A DNA stretch of 64,000 nucleotides from Annulohypoxylon bovei var. microspora (Eukaryota > Ascomycota > Sordariomycetes > Xylariales > Hypoxylaceae), in assembly GCA_022836615.1 (NCBI GenBank), contig MU405328.1, positions 62,001-126,000 of the forward strand. Direction: 5' to 3'. A model generated the notes under the pieces. That model saw only the letters and a list, made by a program, of their open reading frames with translations. It did no database searches and was not told the DNA's origin. This document shows, piece by piece, positions 15,901-28,038 of the stretch. Numbering within the stretch: the first letter of the stretch is position 1; every line of letters begins with the position of its first letter. Position numbers and translations under genes: made by a program.

Positions 15901-18900
15901 AAAATTAAAATAATGTAGTTTTATATTTCATTAAACTTTTTTTATTTTAACGAAATAACCCATCGATTTAATACATTATTTTTAAAAGGAAAAAAAAAAT
16001 AATTAAACCTTAATTTTAAATATAAACGATTAAATAATTTATTAAATAATTTATAATTAACCTTAAATACATCGTTAATTAAAACACAAGTAATAAACAT
16101 ATTAAAAAAGTAAAAAAAATAACTTAATATAAAGGTAATAATAAATTTAATTTTAATATAATTAATTTTATAATAACGAATAAAAAAAAAAAAAAAAAAA
16201 AAAGAAACGCACATTTAAAAAAAAAAGTATTAAATAAATAAAAGGTTATATTTATTATTTTAATTATAACATAAAGTTTTTTAACGTTTATTTTAAATAA
16301 TTAAAATATAAGCGATTAATTTTATAAATAATTAATTATTAACATTTCTCATTAAAATAAAATAAACTTATTTATAAAATAAATTTAAAATTAACGTATT
16401 TTAAAAGCCGTTAATACCCATTATTAATACATATATATGGAAAGTGAAATACGTTATAACGATAAAAGGAATATTATTTACCCGCATTTAAAAAGTATTA
16501 AAAAATAACGTAACATTTTAAAATGTTATTTTTTATTTAATAAAAATTTATTTAAACGTAAGGTTGAAATTTTTCGACAAAGGTTTAACAATCCATTGTA
16601 AAATATAATTAATTTAAGTAATGTAATTAAAGAAAAAGCTTAACATTTTATTTTAAATATTTCCGCGATTAATTTAAATTTATTTTTTTTAACGAATATT
16701 AACATTTATTTTTTTTTATACGTATAATTTTATTTCTTTTTTCGTAATAATATAATCACATAAACCTTAATAATTAAATACTTTTACATTTCCATAATAA
16801 TAATAACATTTATTATTTTATGTTTTTATTTATGCTTTTTTAAACTTAAGTAAACTTTTTATTTTCCCGAATTTTTTATATATTATTATAAAAAAATCTT
16901 ATAATGTACTTTAATTTCATTATTATTATAATATATGCCAACCCATATGCCTTTAAAATTAATTCGTTTTTTAATGTAAATTTTATTAAAAAATCTTTTT
17001 TTAATAAATGGTTAATAATAAATAATAATAAAATATTATAGTTACGTACTTATTTTACTTTTTTATTATAAGCTTTTTTTAAGCTTTTTTCCCATTAAAC
17101 ACTTCCCACCCTTTATTAAGAATCGAAATTATAAAAATAATAAAAAAATTAAAAGCATTTTTTTAATAAAATTACTCGGAAAATCGACTTCGAGGCGTTA
17201 TATTTTTTCGTAAATATAATAATAGTAATAAAAAGAACTTAAAAAGCACTTATTAAGTTAAAAGCGAAAACGTTTCATTTATTTAAAAAAACGAACATTA
17301 AGACCTTTAAAAAGCGCTTATTAATTAAATAAAATTACGGATACGTTTATTAAAATAAATTAATAAAAAAAAGTTATAAAAACGAAAAATAAAAAACGAA
17401 AAATAAATTATAATTAACGATAAAATTTTATAAAATTCCGTTTTAACTTTGGTTTAATTAATTTATATAATTAATTAATTGGTTTCTTAAAAATAACAAT
17501 TCCGGTTAACCTTCCCAAAAGAATTATAACGAAAAAACCATTTAAATAAATATTAAAAATTATATTATTTAAATTATAAGGAAAATTATGGTTTAAATAA
17601 TTTATTATTATTAAAATTTTATAATAAACGTAAAAATTTTATAATTAATATATTTAAATTATTAATAAAGAATTAATTTAATATATAAAAAAAAAGGTTA
17701 AAAAAGTTTTTTTTTATTACGTTTAATGTTTTAAAAAGTTAAACTTAATTTTTCTTTTATAAATTCAAATATTAAATAATGTTATTAAGTTATTACGAAA
17801 AATTAAATCCATTAAAAAATATAATAAACCATTAAAAAAAAAGGTAACATTTAATTATTTTTTTTTAAGCTTTAAGTTAATAAAGGGATAATTAACGAAA
17901 ATAAATATAATTTTAATATTTTTATAAACGTTTTCCATTAATTTAAATCTTATTTTTTTCCCGTTAATAAAAAGGATAAAACTTTAAAAACATCGTATAA
18001 TTAATAAAAAAGTTAAGTTTTTAAATTTTTATAAATATAATATATTTCTTTACACATAAAAATAAAAGCTTATACGAATAAATATTACCGTTAATTTAAA
18101 GTAAAATAAAATAACAAAAAATTTACATACGAATTCGTTAATAATATGGTCTAATATCGCGTTTTAATATATAAAAAACTTTAATTAAAACATTATTATA
18201 ATATTATTAAACATAAATTATCTTTAAAAAGTTATATTAAATTAATAATAATTATTTATTTAAGATTCTTTTTTTATAAAGCATATAACATCGTTTTAAA
18301 TTCTTTGGTTTTATAAATAAAATAAATATATTTAAACGAGTTATAATAATTAATTATATTTCCATAAACCATGGGGCTTTTCGTCCGCAAAACCAGATTT
18401 TAATAATAACTTAATCTTTAAGTTAATAATAAAATCAAGCTTTACACTTAAAGCCATCGCTTAAAATTTTAAAAAGTTAACCATAATAAAATTATTTTAT
18501 ATAATATTACCATTTAATAAACTTTTAAATCTTAAAATATACTTCGATAATAAATATTTATACGTTTATTAAATATAATTTTAATAAATACTCATAAAAA
18601 TAATAAAATACACATTAAAATAACGGAAATACTTTAAGCTTTACTTTAATATTAAAATTTTATAACTTTTACATTATATTTAATATTTACATTTCTTATA
18701 TTTTAATAACATTATTACTTTAATATATAATATAATTAATTTAATTATTATTAATTCCATTATAATTTATAAAAAAATACATTATTAATTACTTAATATT
18801 TATTATAATTAAAACGTTAATTTTTATTTTAAAGAAAATAATATAAAATAAATTAATTATTTCTTTATTTTTAAACACTTTAATTAATACATTTTCCATT

Positions 18901-21900
18901 TTTTATGTTAAATATAAATAACTTAAAAAAATCAAATAAACCTATTTAAAAAGCACGAATAATAAAAAAAATCCTTAAATAAAATTATAAAAAACTTTTT
19001 CAACCATTATTTATAACTTAAAAATACAAGTTACCGCCGATTAACTTTTATTATATAAATTAAAAATAAATAACCCGTTTATATACGTATTTAATTAATG
19101 TTAAATCCGATAATAAAATTCGTATATATTTATTAACGTTCACGTTATAAATTAAATTAAAATATTCTTAAATTAAAATTAAAAGTTTAAAAGAGTTTTA
19201 AATAAATTTTAACACGATAAATAAAATAATTTTATTAACACCATTTCCATCGATATAAAAAATCTTATAATTTATTATTAAAAAACGTACACACATAATA
19301 AAGTTAACTTTTAATTAATAAAACGTATATTTAAAAAAACGTAAAAACTTAAAATTAAAATCTTTAAATAACTTAAAAATTTATATGCAATTTTCGTAAA
19401 ACGTATATTTACACCAAGTTATATATTATAAAGTTAATATAAAATAAATAAAGTAAAATTAATTATTTTAAATATAATATTATTTTTTTATATACCATGT
19501 AAACACCATACGATAAATAACCAAAGCGTTATAACCGTTCATTAATTACGTAAAAAAGGATTTAAAATTAATTAAAATTAATATAAAAAATGCATTAAGT
19601 AATAAAAAACCGTCGTTTTAATTTTATTAAAATGTGTTCCATTTAATTTAAAAACAAATCATATTATAAAGTTTATAATATATTTTTATAAAATTAAACA
19701 TTAAAAAAATTAACGTTAATAATATTAATAAAAAAAAATTTAAAATTTATAATATATTTTTAATAAATATTAATTTAATAAAATATTTAATATAATTATT
19801 AATGCCGCAAATTCGTAAAATCGCTACATTAATGATATATAACTTATAAAATCTTTTAAATATATAATTATATTAAAAAAAATTAAAAAGTTTTTTTTAA
19901 ACGTTCGAAAATAATTAAATAAGTAAAATAATTTATTTATATCGTAGAATATTTAATTAAATAAAGCATTAAAATATAACATAATGAATAAGGTACACAT
20001 TTTTTGCTTTTTTCGGCGGATATATTAAATATATTCCATTAAATAAAGTTTTATCGAAAAAAAACGATTATTATAAGATATTTAAAAAAAAGAGGTTTCG
20101 GAAAAAAACAAATTTAATAATTAAGTCGTCATTTTTTTAATTAAAGTATTAAACGTTTATATTACCATGTTTTCATTACATTTCTTTTAACGATTACTTA
20201 TTAATATAATAAATAAACGGGGAAAGTGTTTAAACCTTAATAATGATTAATTTTTAATCCATAAAGCCACATATTTTACAATAATTTTTAAATCACTTAA
20301 ATTATTTAAATAAAAATAAAAAATATTAATAAAGAAATAAAATAACTAAGAATATATAATAACATTTACTTATAATAATAATTTATATATTAATAAATAA
20401 TTTTTTTTTATAAAGTAATAACATGATATTTTCATATTAAATCTTTTTTTTAAGGTTATTATTATTAATAAAAAAAAAATCACCTTATTTATTAAAATCT
20501 AAGTAAATTTAAGTTTCCCGCCTTTTTAATATATAATTTATTACCGGTTTATGGCGGCAATTAATTAATAAAAGAAAACTTAAAATTAAATCGTAAAATA
20601 ATAAAAATAACATTAATTATTTTAAACGGTTAAAACTCGTAATAATAAATGTTTTATCCTTTAAACTCCAAATCCAATAAAAACATAAATAAACCATTAT
20701 AAATATTTAATTATTATTAATAATATTTAAAAGTAAAAATATTATATTTATAATAATATTTTATATAAACTTGTTTTAACACATTATTTTAATTTTTTAT
20801 TTTAATTATAACCAAAAAAAAACCTTTATAAAAAAAGCTTTTTATTAATTTATTTAATTACTTAAGTTATATAAAAGTAATTTCATAAAACTTATATTAA
20901 AATTAAGAAACTTTTTATTTTTTATATAATAATAATTATAAATTTTAAAAAATATAAATATAAGTGTATTATTTATAATTAATTTTAATTAAAAGCTTTT
21001 TATCGGCGATATTTCGTTAATTTAAATTATTTAATGGTTAAAAGAATATATAATATATATCGATTTTTTTATTATTCTTTACTTTTTATTTATTTAAATA
21101 AAAAGGATATATATATTTATTATTATTATTAATTTTATTTTTTTAAAAATATAAAACTTATATTTCCGAAATAATTATTAACTTTATATTCGCCACGCAT
21201 AAAAGCATTAACTTTAATTATGCTTTAAAATATATTATTATATTTTAACTTTTTTTTTAATTATTTTAAATTATTAACGAATTAAAATAATATTTTTAAA
21301 ATTTATTTTATTAAGTTAATTAATTTTTAAAAAGTTAACTTTTATGAACTTTTTATAAACGCTTTTTTTATTTATATTAAAACACCATTTTCGATAAATT
21401 TAAAACTTAAATTAAATTATTTTAATTTTTTTATTAAATTAATTCGTTTTTAAATTAAATTATAAATTAAATATAATGTTAGTTATATTATTTATATTAT
21501 TTATAATTAAGTAATTTTCTTATGTAAATATATTAATATAAAGAATTAAAATTATTAAATAATTTTTTAAAAGTTATTATAATTATAATGTAAAATTTAA
21601 GAAATAATTAATATTATTTTTATTTTTTAATTTAATTATATTTTTAAAGAAAACTTTAAATAATAATATACGTTTTTAATTTATAATAAAAAATTTATAT
21701 GCAAAAAATAATAAAGGTATAATTTATTATAATTATATAAAACGTATAATTCTTTTAAAATTATTTCATTATAATTATTTAATATATAACGAATTAAAAT
21801 AAATATATATATATAACACATATATTATATATAAATAATATTTAATGGTTTTTTAAAAATATTCCCTTTTATACGCTTATTTATTTCAACTTATAATTAA

Positions 21901-24900
21901 AGCATATATTAAGCTTTTTATTTTTTATTTCTTTCGTATTTTTTTTTAAAAATTATAATACTTTTAATATAATTTTAATTTATAATTATAATTAAAATTT
22001 ATATAATAACTTTATTATAAAATAAAACATAATTAATACCATAATTAATCTTTGTTTTAAATAATATAATGAATAAAATAATTATATTAAAAACATTAAA
22101 GTTTTAAACATTTTAATTATTACTTAAAGGAACGATTAAATTAATTCACAAGGAAATACAATTAATTAATTAAATAAAATTATATCGAAATATCCATTAT
22201 AATTAATAAATTTTAAAATTACTTAATAAATAAACACATTTAATTATATATAATAATAGAATATTTCGTATAATATATCGCATCGTTTTTTTTATTATTA
22301 CACGTTATAATATACCCATGCAATCCAAAAAGGTGAAAATTTTTAAGAATAATATTAATATAATTAAAAAGATTTATTAAAAAATAATAAATAAAAAATT
22401 ATAATAATTTTAAATATTCCAAGTTTCCATAATATTATATAAAGTAATTATAATGCGATTTAAAAGCGTTTACTTTAATTTATTATTTAAATTAAACGGC
22501 ATTTTAAATTTAAATCGTAAATTAAATTATAAGAATATTTAAATAAATAAATAAAAATAAATAATTTAAAAAAACTTTAAATATTTATTAATATAAGCCA
22601 TTTCTTATTATTAAGCTTATTAAAAATTAATAAAACCAAATTTAACCATTATAATTAAGTTTTAAAATCATTTTAAAAGCCGCATTTTCATTCATTTAAT
22701 CGTAAATCGCACGTAACATTATTTATAACATTTTTCATAATAATATTACATTTACATAATATCATTTTTTATGGATTTTATAAAATATTATAAAATTAAT
22801 TTAAAAGTAAGCTTTTACCTTTTATTAATTTACTTTATAATATTATTAATAAAAACGTTTTATAAATCCGTAAATTATTATTTTAAATATTTATATAATC
22901 CATTATTATTAATTTAAACGTATAATTAAAAAATCATTTTAATATATAAAACCTTTTTATTATACGCTTTATTAACAATTAATAAGTTATATATTAACGT
23001 AAATATTTATAATGGAATTTTTAAAATCATTAAATAATTAAAATATATAAGCTTAATTAATTTTATTTTAATATATTATAATATATATATAAACCATATA
23101 ATTAACATTTATAAAATTCACATTAAATAATATATAAAATTCCATGTTTAATTCGATATTATTATTATTATCGAAATAACTTTATATAATATTTTTAAAT
23201 ATAACATAATTAAAAACATTATTAATTTTTTTATAAGCTTATTTTTTTTTATATTAATTACGATTAATCTTTTTAAGCTTTATGTTTTATTTAAATAATT
23301 ATAATTATTTTTATCCCTTTTATTCGATATTATATATTCGAACTTTTCATTAACTTCCATATAATTTTAACATTAATTATTTTAATTACACTTTAATTTT
23401 ACTTTTCTTTTTTATTATTTCTTAAAAAACCACATTTATACTTTTTCTTTAATTTGATTATTTTTATTATAATTAAGTTAATTTAATTCTTTAACATTAT
23501 ATATATAAATATATTTTTTAAAAATAAGATTATTACTTTCGTTAAAAAATAAAATAACGGCGTAAAAATCCGCATTTATATAACTTAACCATTAAAGTTT
23601 AAAACGGACTAATACATTTATTTTAATTTATAAAATATATTAAAGTTTTTAACATTAAAATTTTACCCATTTTAAATATATTAAAATTATTTAAACGAAA
23701 ATAATTAATAAATGATAATTTTATTTATTTAACGTTAACAAGGATTTATAAAAAAGTTTTTAACATTTAATTTTTTTTAAAAATATTTTATTTTTATTAA
23801 AGGTTTTTATAAGAAATTATTATTATTAAATTAATATAAAACGGTTTTACTTTTTATTATTAAAATTAATATTATTAATTAATTATTTTATATAAAAGAA
23901 TTATTTAAGCTTTATTTATAATATTAAGTTAAAATATAAAAGATTACTTTATTTTAAAAAATAAATATAAAAATTAAACGATTTTTTTATTAACTTTTTC
24001 TTTATATTAACTTTATATAATACATTAATGTTAAGTAAAAAAGTAAATAAATGAATTATTAATATTTAATGTAAATTATGTAAATATAATTTTTTTAAAA
24101 ACATTACTTTTATTTATAATTTTTAAATTTTAAATATTTAATTTTACATTTAAAGGTATTTTCTTTTTAAAAGAACATTAAAAAAAAACGTAAAAAAGCT
24201 TAAAACTCATGGTTATATTATATTAATATACATAATAATAAAACTTAATATATTTATTAATTTAGAAATTAAATAATGAAAAAAAAAATTTTTAATATCA
24301 TGTAAATTAATTATTAATTTTATTATTTTAAGATTATTAATTTTAAAGTATATATTAACCCCATAATAATTTATATTATTATGGAAATTTTAAAAGGTAT
24401 TATATATAAAGATATTAATATAAAAAAATTAAATTTTTAATTTTAAATTTTAAAAAATTAAAATGATTTATTTTAAATTTTGTTTTAATTTATAAATTTA
24501 TGTATTACGGAATTAATTTCCATTTTATTAATTATTATTAAAACTTTTTAAAACATTTTTTTTAATTTAAAAATATTATGTTATAATTATTATATTAAAA
24601 TAATAAATTATTTATTTAATAAAATTAATTTACTTACTTAAATCCCCGCTTTTTTTTTTATTAATATTTTTTAAACCTTTGTAAAAACTATTAATCTTAA
24701 ATTATAATTTTTCGTTAATGTATTTAATTTTTTCGTATAAATTTTCCCCCGTTATTTAAATTTATTAAAAATACGTTAATTTTTCACGTAATTAACCGTT
24801 TTTATAAGTTAAGATTTTAATTATTTTTTTAAATAATGGAATGGGTAGTTTTTTACTTTTTTTAAAGTTTTTTCGAATAACGTTTAATGTAATAAATGAC

Positions 24901-25412
24901 TTTTATATTTAAATAATAATTTTATTAATTAAACGAAGTGGAGTAAAATAATGCATAATGTTACTTTTTTTTATATAATATAAATATAATTTATATAAAA
25001 TAATAAAAATGAAATTTCATGATTATATTAAAAAGGTCGGCTTATATTATAAATAAACCGTTTTTTTTCTTTTATTTTATATATTTAATTATATAAATGT
25101 AAAAAAGGAAATATTAAATTATTTTTATCGTTTATTTTTTAAAAGTTAAAAATAATTATTAAGTAATTTTTAAATAATATTAATACGTATTATTTTACTT
25201 AAAATGGAATTAAATTAAATATTTTATATATTAATATTATTATATTAAATTATATGTAAAATTATTTTTTATTTACTTATATAAATGCCGGTTATGTAAT
25301 TTAAAGAATAATTTTATATATAATTTAATATAATAACATTAATATATAAAACATTTAATTTAATTAATCTTTTTTAATTTTAAGCTTAACCTTAATATTT
25401 AAGCGCTGATTT

Positions 25413-26990
25413 TACGGTGCTCCATTAATCCATATCCGATAAAACGAATTTTAAAAATCATTTTACGTTCATTTAAAAAACTATCGAACTTTAATAACCG
25501 TTTACTATTCCGTTTTAAATGCAAGCACTTTATAATTTAAAAGATGCATAAATTTAAAGCTAAGTTATTATAGAAAATTAAGCTTATATTTTTATAATTT
25601 TTATATAATTAATTATGTGGTTTTAAAAATTAAATAAATATTTTAATAAAGATTTCCGTTTTAATTATAAAATATTTAAACCTTTACTTTTTTACCCACA
25701 TAATTTCATTAAATGAAAATTACACGTTTTAAATTTTATATCATTAATTTTAATAAATTAAAAGTTATTTTTTTATATAAATTATTAATTAATTAAAATA
25801 ATAATTATAAAGTTATTTAAATTTATCGCAAAGCTTTACACGTTAAATTAAAAGCATTAAATTTTCAGCCTCAAATTTCGCTAATACTTAAGTACGCGTT
25901 TTTAAGGGCCTTGTTTAAAATGAAATAACCTTACCAATATAAATCGTAGAATTTTGCAAGACACATCATTAGATTCTCCAAAAAGAGATCTATTCAACAA
26001 TATAAAGCATTAATGTATAACTGTAATAATTGCGAAGCTATTCGAATTCGTTATAACAACCTCACGTTAAGTTAAAGAGATTTGCTATTTCAATAGTATT
26101 GTATTTTAATAGTACCCTGCGGGTAGGAGGGCGGCGTCTTTGATTGGTTGAAAACCTTATCGATAAGCCATCACCTAATCAAAGGTTTCTACAAAATAAT
26201 ACACCTTTTAACCTGAATAACTTTCGTAATCAGCTATTGATATTTTAATGATTTATATCATAAGATAGCCTTTAATTCAGGAAATCTAATAATGTATGTG
26301 TCATCCTGGTGCATGGCCTGGTCGCTGAGATATGTGGTGTTTTACCCCGATTTTATACGGTTTTGTGGTTGTTTCGCCGGTTGCACGTGATGATCCTTAG
26401 AGGTCGTTTAACACTCTACAGCTATCAACACATTCTACAGTATGCATCAGCAGCAACGGCAACATTGATGATGCAACTTGGTTTATTTGATTGGGCCTTT
26501 AATTAAACAGATTTTAAAACTAGTTGGAAGCTAATTGAAGATGATACCGTAAAGTTATTCGAGTGTGAAAGTGGATAGGTATAGAAAGCTAATTGCAAGG
26601 TGAAAGGGTACATTGCTGTGCACCGGACTTTGTATGAGGGACCAAGTACCCCAGGCTTGTGGCCATGGCGTATCGATAAGGATTCTGACCAATCAGAGAA
26701 TACTATTGAAGTGGCATACTGTTGAAGTGGCATACTATTGAAATAGCAAATCTGTATTAAAATATTTACCTAATCTTTAACATCATATAATTTATTATAT
26801 AAAAATCATAAAAATGCAGGTCTAATTTTTAATAATAGCTTAACTTCGAAACTATATATACCTTAAATTACAAAGTGTTTGCCTTTAAAACGGAGTGGTA
26901 AACGGTTATTGAAGTTCATTAGTTTTTTAAGTGGGCGTAAAATGATTTTTAAAATTCGTTTTGTCGGATATGGATTAATGGAGCACCGTA
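25413..26990. mobile_element. Non-autonomous inverted-repeat DNA transposon (outer element)
   Basis: Both ends carry the same inverted sequence beginning TACGGTGCTCCATTAATCC. The first ~128 bp match at about 90%, and weaker pairing continues to about 25655 on the left and 26755 on the right. The hexamer TGATTT lies directly outside each end (25407-25412 and 26991-26996), consistent with a target duplication. An alternative reading is a TA duplication with ends starting CGGTGCTCC, as in Tc1/mariner-pogo elements. No transposase is encoded. Where the arms differ, the left arm mostly has T where the right has C, so the left arm has taken more RIP. A second inverted-repeat element sits inside. 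Confidence 0.8.
26078..26753. mobile_element. Nested inverted-repeat element inside the outer transposon
   Basis: Ends match as inverted repeats starting AGATTTGCTATTTCAATAGT (26078 on, and the reverse complement ending at 26753). A further paired segment (GATTGGTTGAAAACCTTATC at 26142 on, pairing with 26667-26694) brings each arm to about 90 bp. The right arm carries tandem 16-bp units of the form TACTATTGAAGTGGCA (26701-26740), which are absent from the left arm. The base composition is ordinary and the block's RIP character is absent. The longest open frame (26309-26506) resembles no protein I know and I do not call it a gene. No clear target duplication is visible, so it could also be the original core of the outer element. 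Confidence 0.6.
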
Positions 26991-26996
26991 TGATTT

Positions 26997-27324
26997 AACG
27001 ACATAATAAAAAATCCCTTTTATAATCCAGTTATAAATACCTTTATAAATAACATTATTTATTATATATATTCGTAATTTTTTTCCCACTTTAATTAAGA
27101 TTTATTATTATAATTAAAGATATTATTATAATTTTAAACTTAATAATAATTTTATTTTTTTTTACGTTTATTTATTAATATTATTATTAATCGTTTTTAT
27201 TTTTTTTTAATAATACGTTTTTTATAATAATAATATTAATTTCGCAATTCCGTTTTAAACTTTGTTATAACTTTAATTAAATGTTTAATTTCCATGTTTT
27301 TTTTATTTATTTTTATTTTCCGTT
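26997..27324. repeat. RIP-degraded AT-rich spacer between two elements
   Basis: Short return to TpA-rich sequence between the outer transposon and the foldback element, of the same character as the flanking block. Nothing else is visible. Confidence 0.8.
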
Positions 27325-27330
27325 TTATAA

Positions 27331-28038
27331 AGAGCAATGTTAAATCCGCTGTATGGATGTCGTCGATTTCGTCCGCTGTATGGGGGTGGTGTCAAAGGGT
27401 ACTTTTCCCCGCATACAAATCCCCATACAAACGCATGTACCAAAGACCACCCCTTCAATTGAACTTAGAAAAATCCACGCGCCCACACCCACCTACATAC
27501 CTCCCTTTTCCACCGTTTCCTACCCTCTCAACCCATGTTCAAATTTCTTATAATTACACGATTAGAATGAGCTCGAAATGCGCTTTCGATTGATTCAGGT
27601 TGCATCACTTAGAGAAAGCTGCGTGGGTGGCAAATCGGGTTGAAAGCTGCTGCATCTAAAAGATGTTGACTAAGCTAGTCCTGCGATACCCTTCGCGTAG
27701 ACCTTTTTGCCCTACAGGCACCCATATTGAACCCCGATTTGCCAACCACGAAACAATTTGTAAGAGATGCAACCTGAATCAATCGAAAGCGTTTTTCGAG
27801 CTCATTCCAATCGTGTAATTATAAGAAATTTGAACATGGGTTGAAAGGGTGGGAAACGGTGGAATTGGGAAGGGTATAGGCTGTGGTGGGGGAAAAGTAG
27901 GTTGAATTGATTGAATTTCGGCGGCTGCTGGTACCTTCAATTGTATGGCGATTTGTATGGGACTTCAAGTACCTTTTGACACCCCCCATACAGCGGACGA
28001 AACCCACGACATCCATACAGCGGATTTAACATTGCTCT
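27331..28038. mobile_element. Foldback MITE with arms of about 330 bp
   Basis: The ends begin AGAGCAATGTTAAATCCGCT and are inverted copies. Pairing runs from 27331 through about 27650 against 28038 down to about 27720, including a segment around CACGATTRGAATGAGCTCGA, leaving a spacer of only about 60 bp. TTATAA flanks both sides (27325-27330 and 28039-28044). Because it is palindromic, the duplication could be TTATAA, a 3-bp TTA/TAA (PIF/Harbinger style) or TA. The element has normal base composition and arms that differ at scattered sites, so it has escaped most RIP. The overlapping 65-99-codon frames are only the arm sequence read through and are not genes. Confidence 0.8.

Larger units (their letters stand above)
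1..25412. repeat. RIP-degraded AT-rich repeat block, left part
   Basis: The stretch is almost entirely A and T. TpA is very common, CpA and TpG are scarce, and CpG survives in many places. That dinucleotide pattern is what RIP (C to T, mainly in CpA) leaves in ascomycete repeats. No frame holds a believable protein: stops occur everywhere, and the few open frames of 60-90 codons are low-complexity Phe/Ile/Lys/Asn. The original transposon classes cannot be recognised from what remains. Poly-A/T runs occur, for example near 1711-1729, 11210-11223 and 16184-16201. Apart from the repeats listed separately I see no gene, RNA gene or conserved signal. Pericentromeric, subtelomeric or accessory-region heterochromatin would all fit. 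Confidence 0.9.

Noticed and set aside
15942..16214. 90-codon open frame on the minus strand
   Set aside because: Begins with a poly-Phe run created by a long A tract and is otherwise low-complexity; an AT-composition artefact.
26309..26506. 65-codon frame inside the nested element
   Set aside because: Short, starts inside a repeat arm region, and does not resemble any transposase or other protein I know.
27294..28016. Several 65-99-codon frames in the foldback element
   Set aside because: They are the inverted arms read in different frames; the same peptide fragments appear on both strands because the arms are copies.
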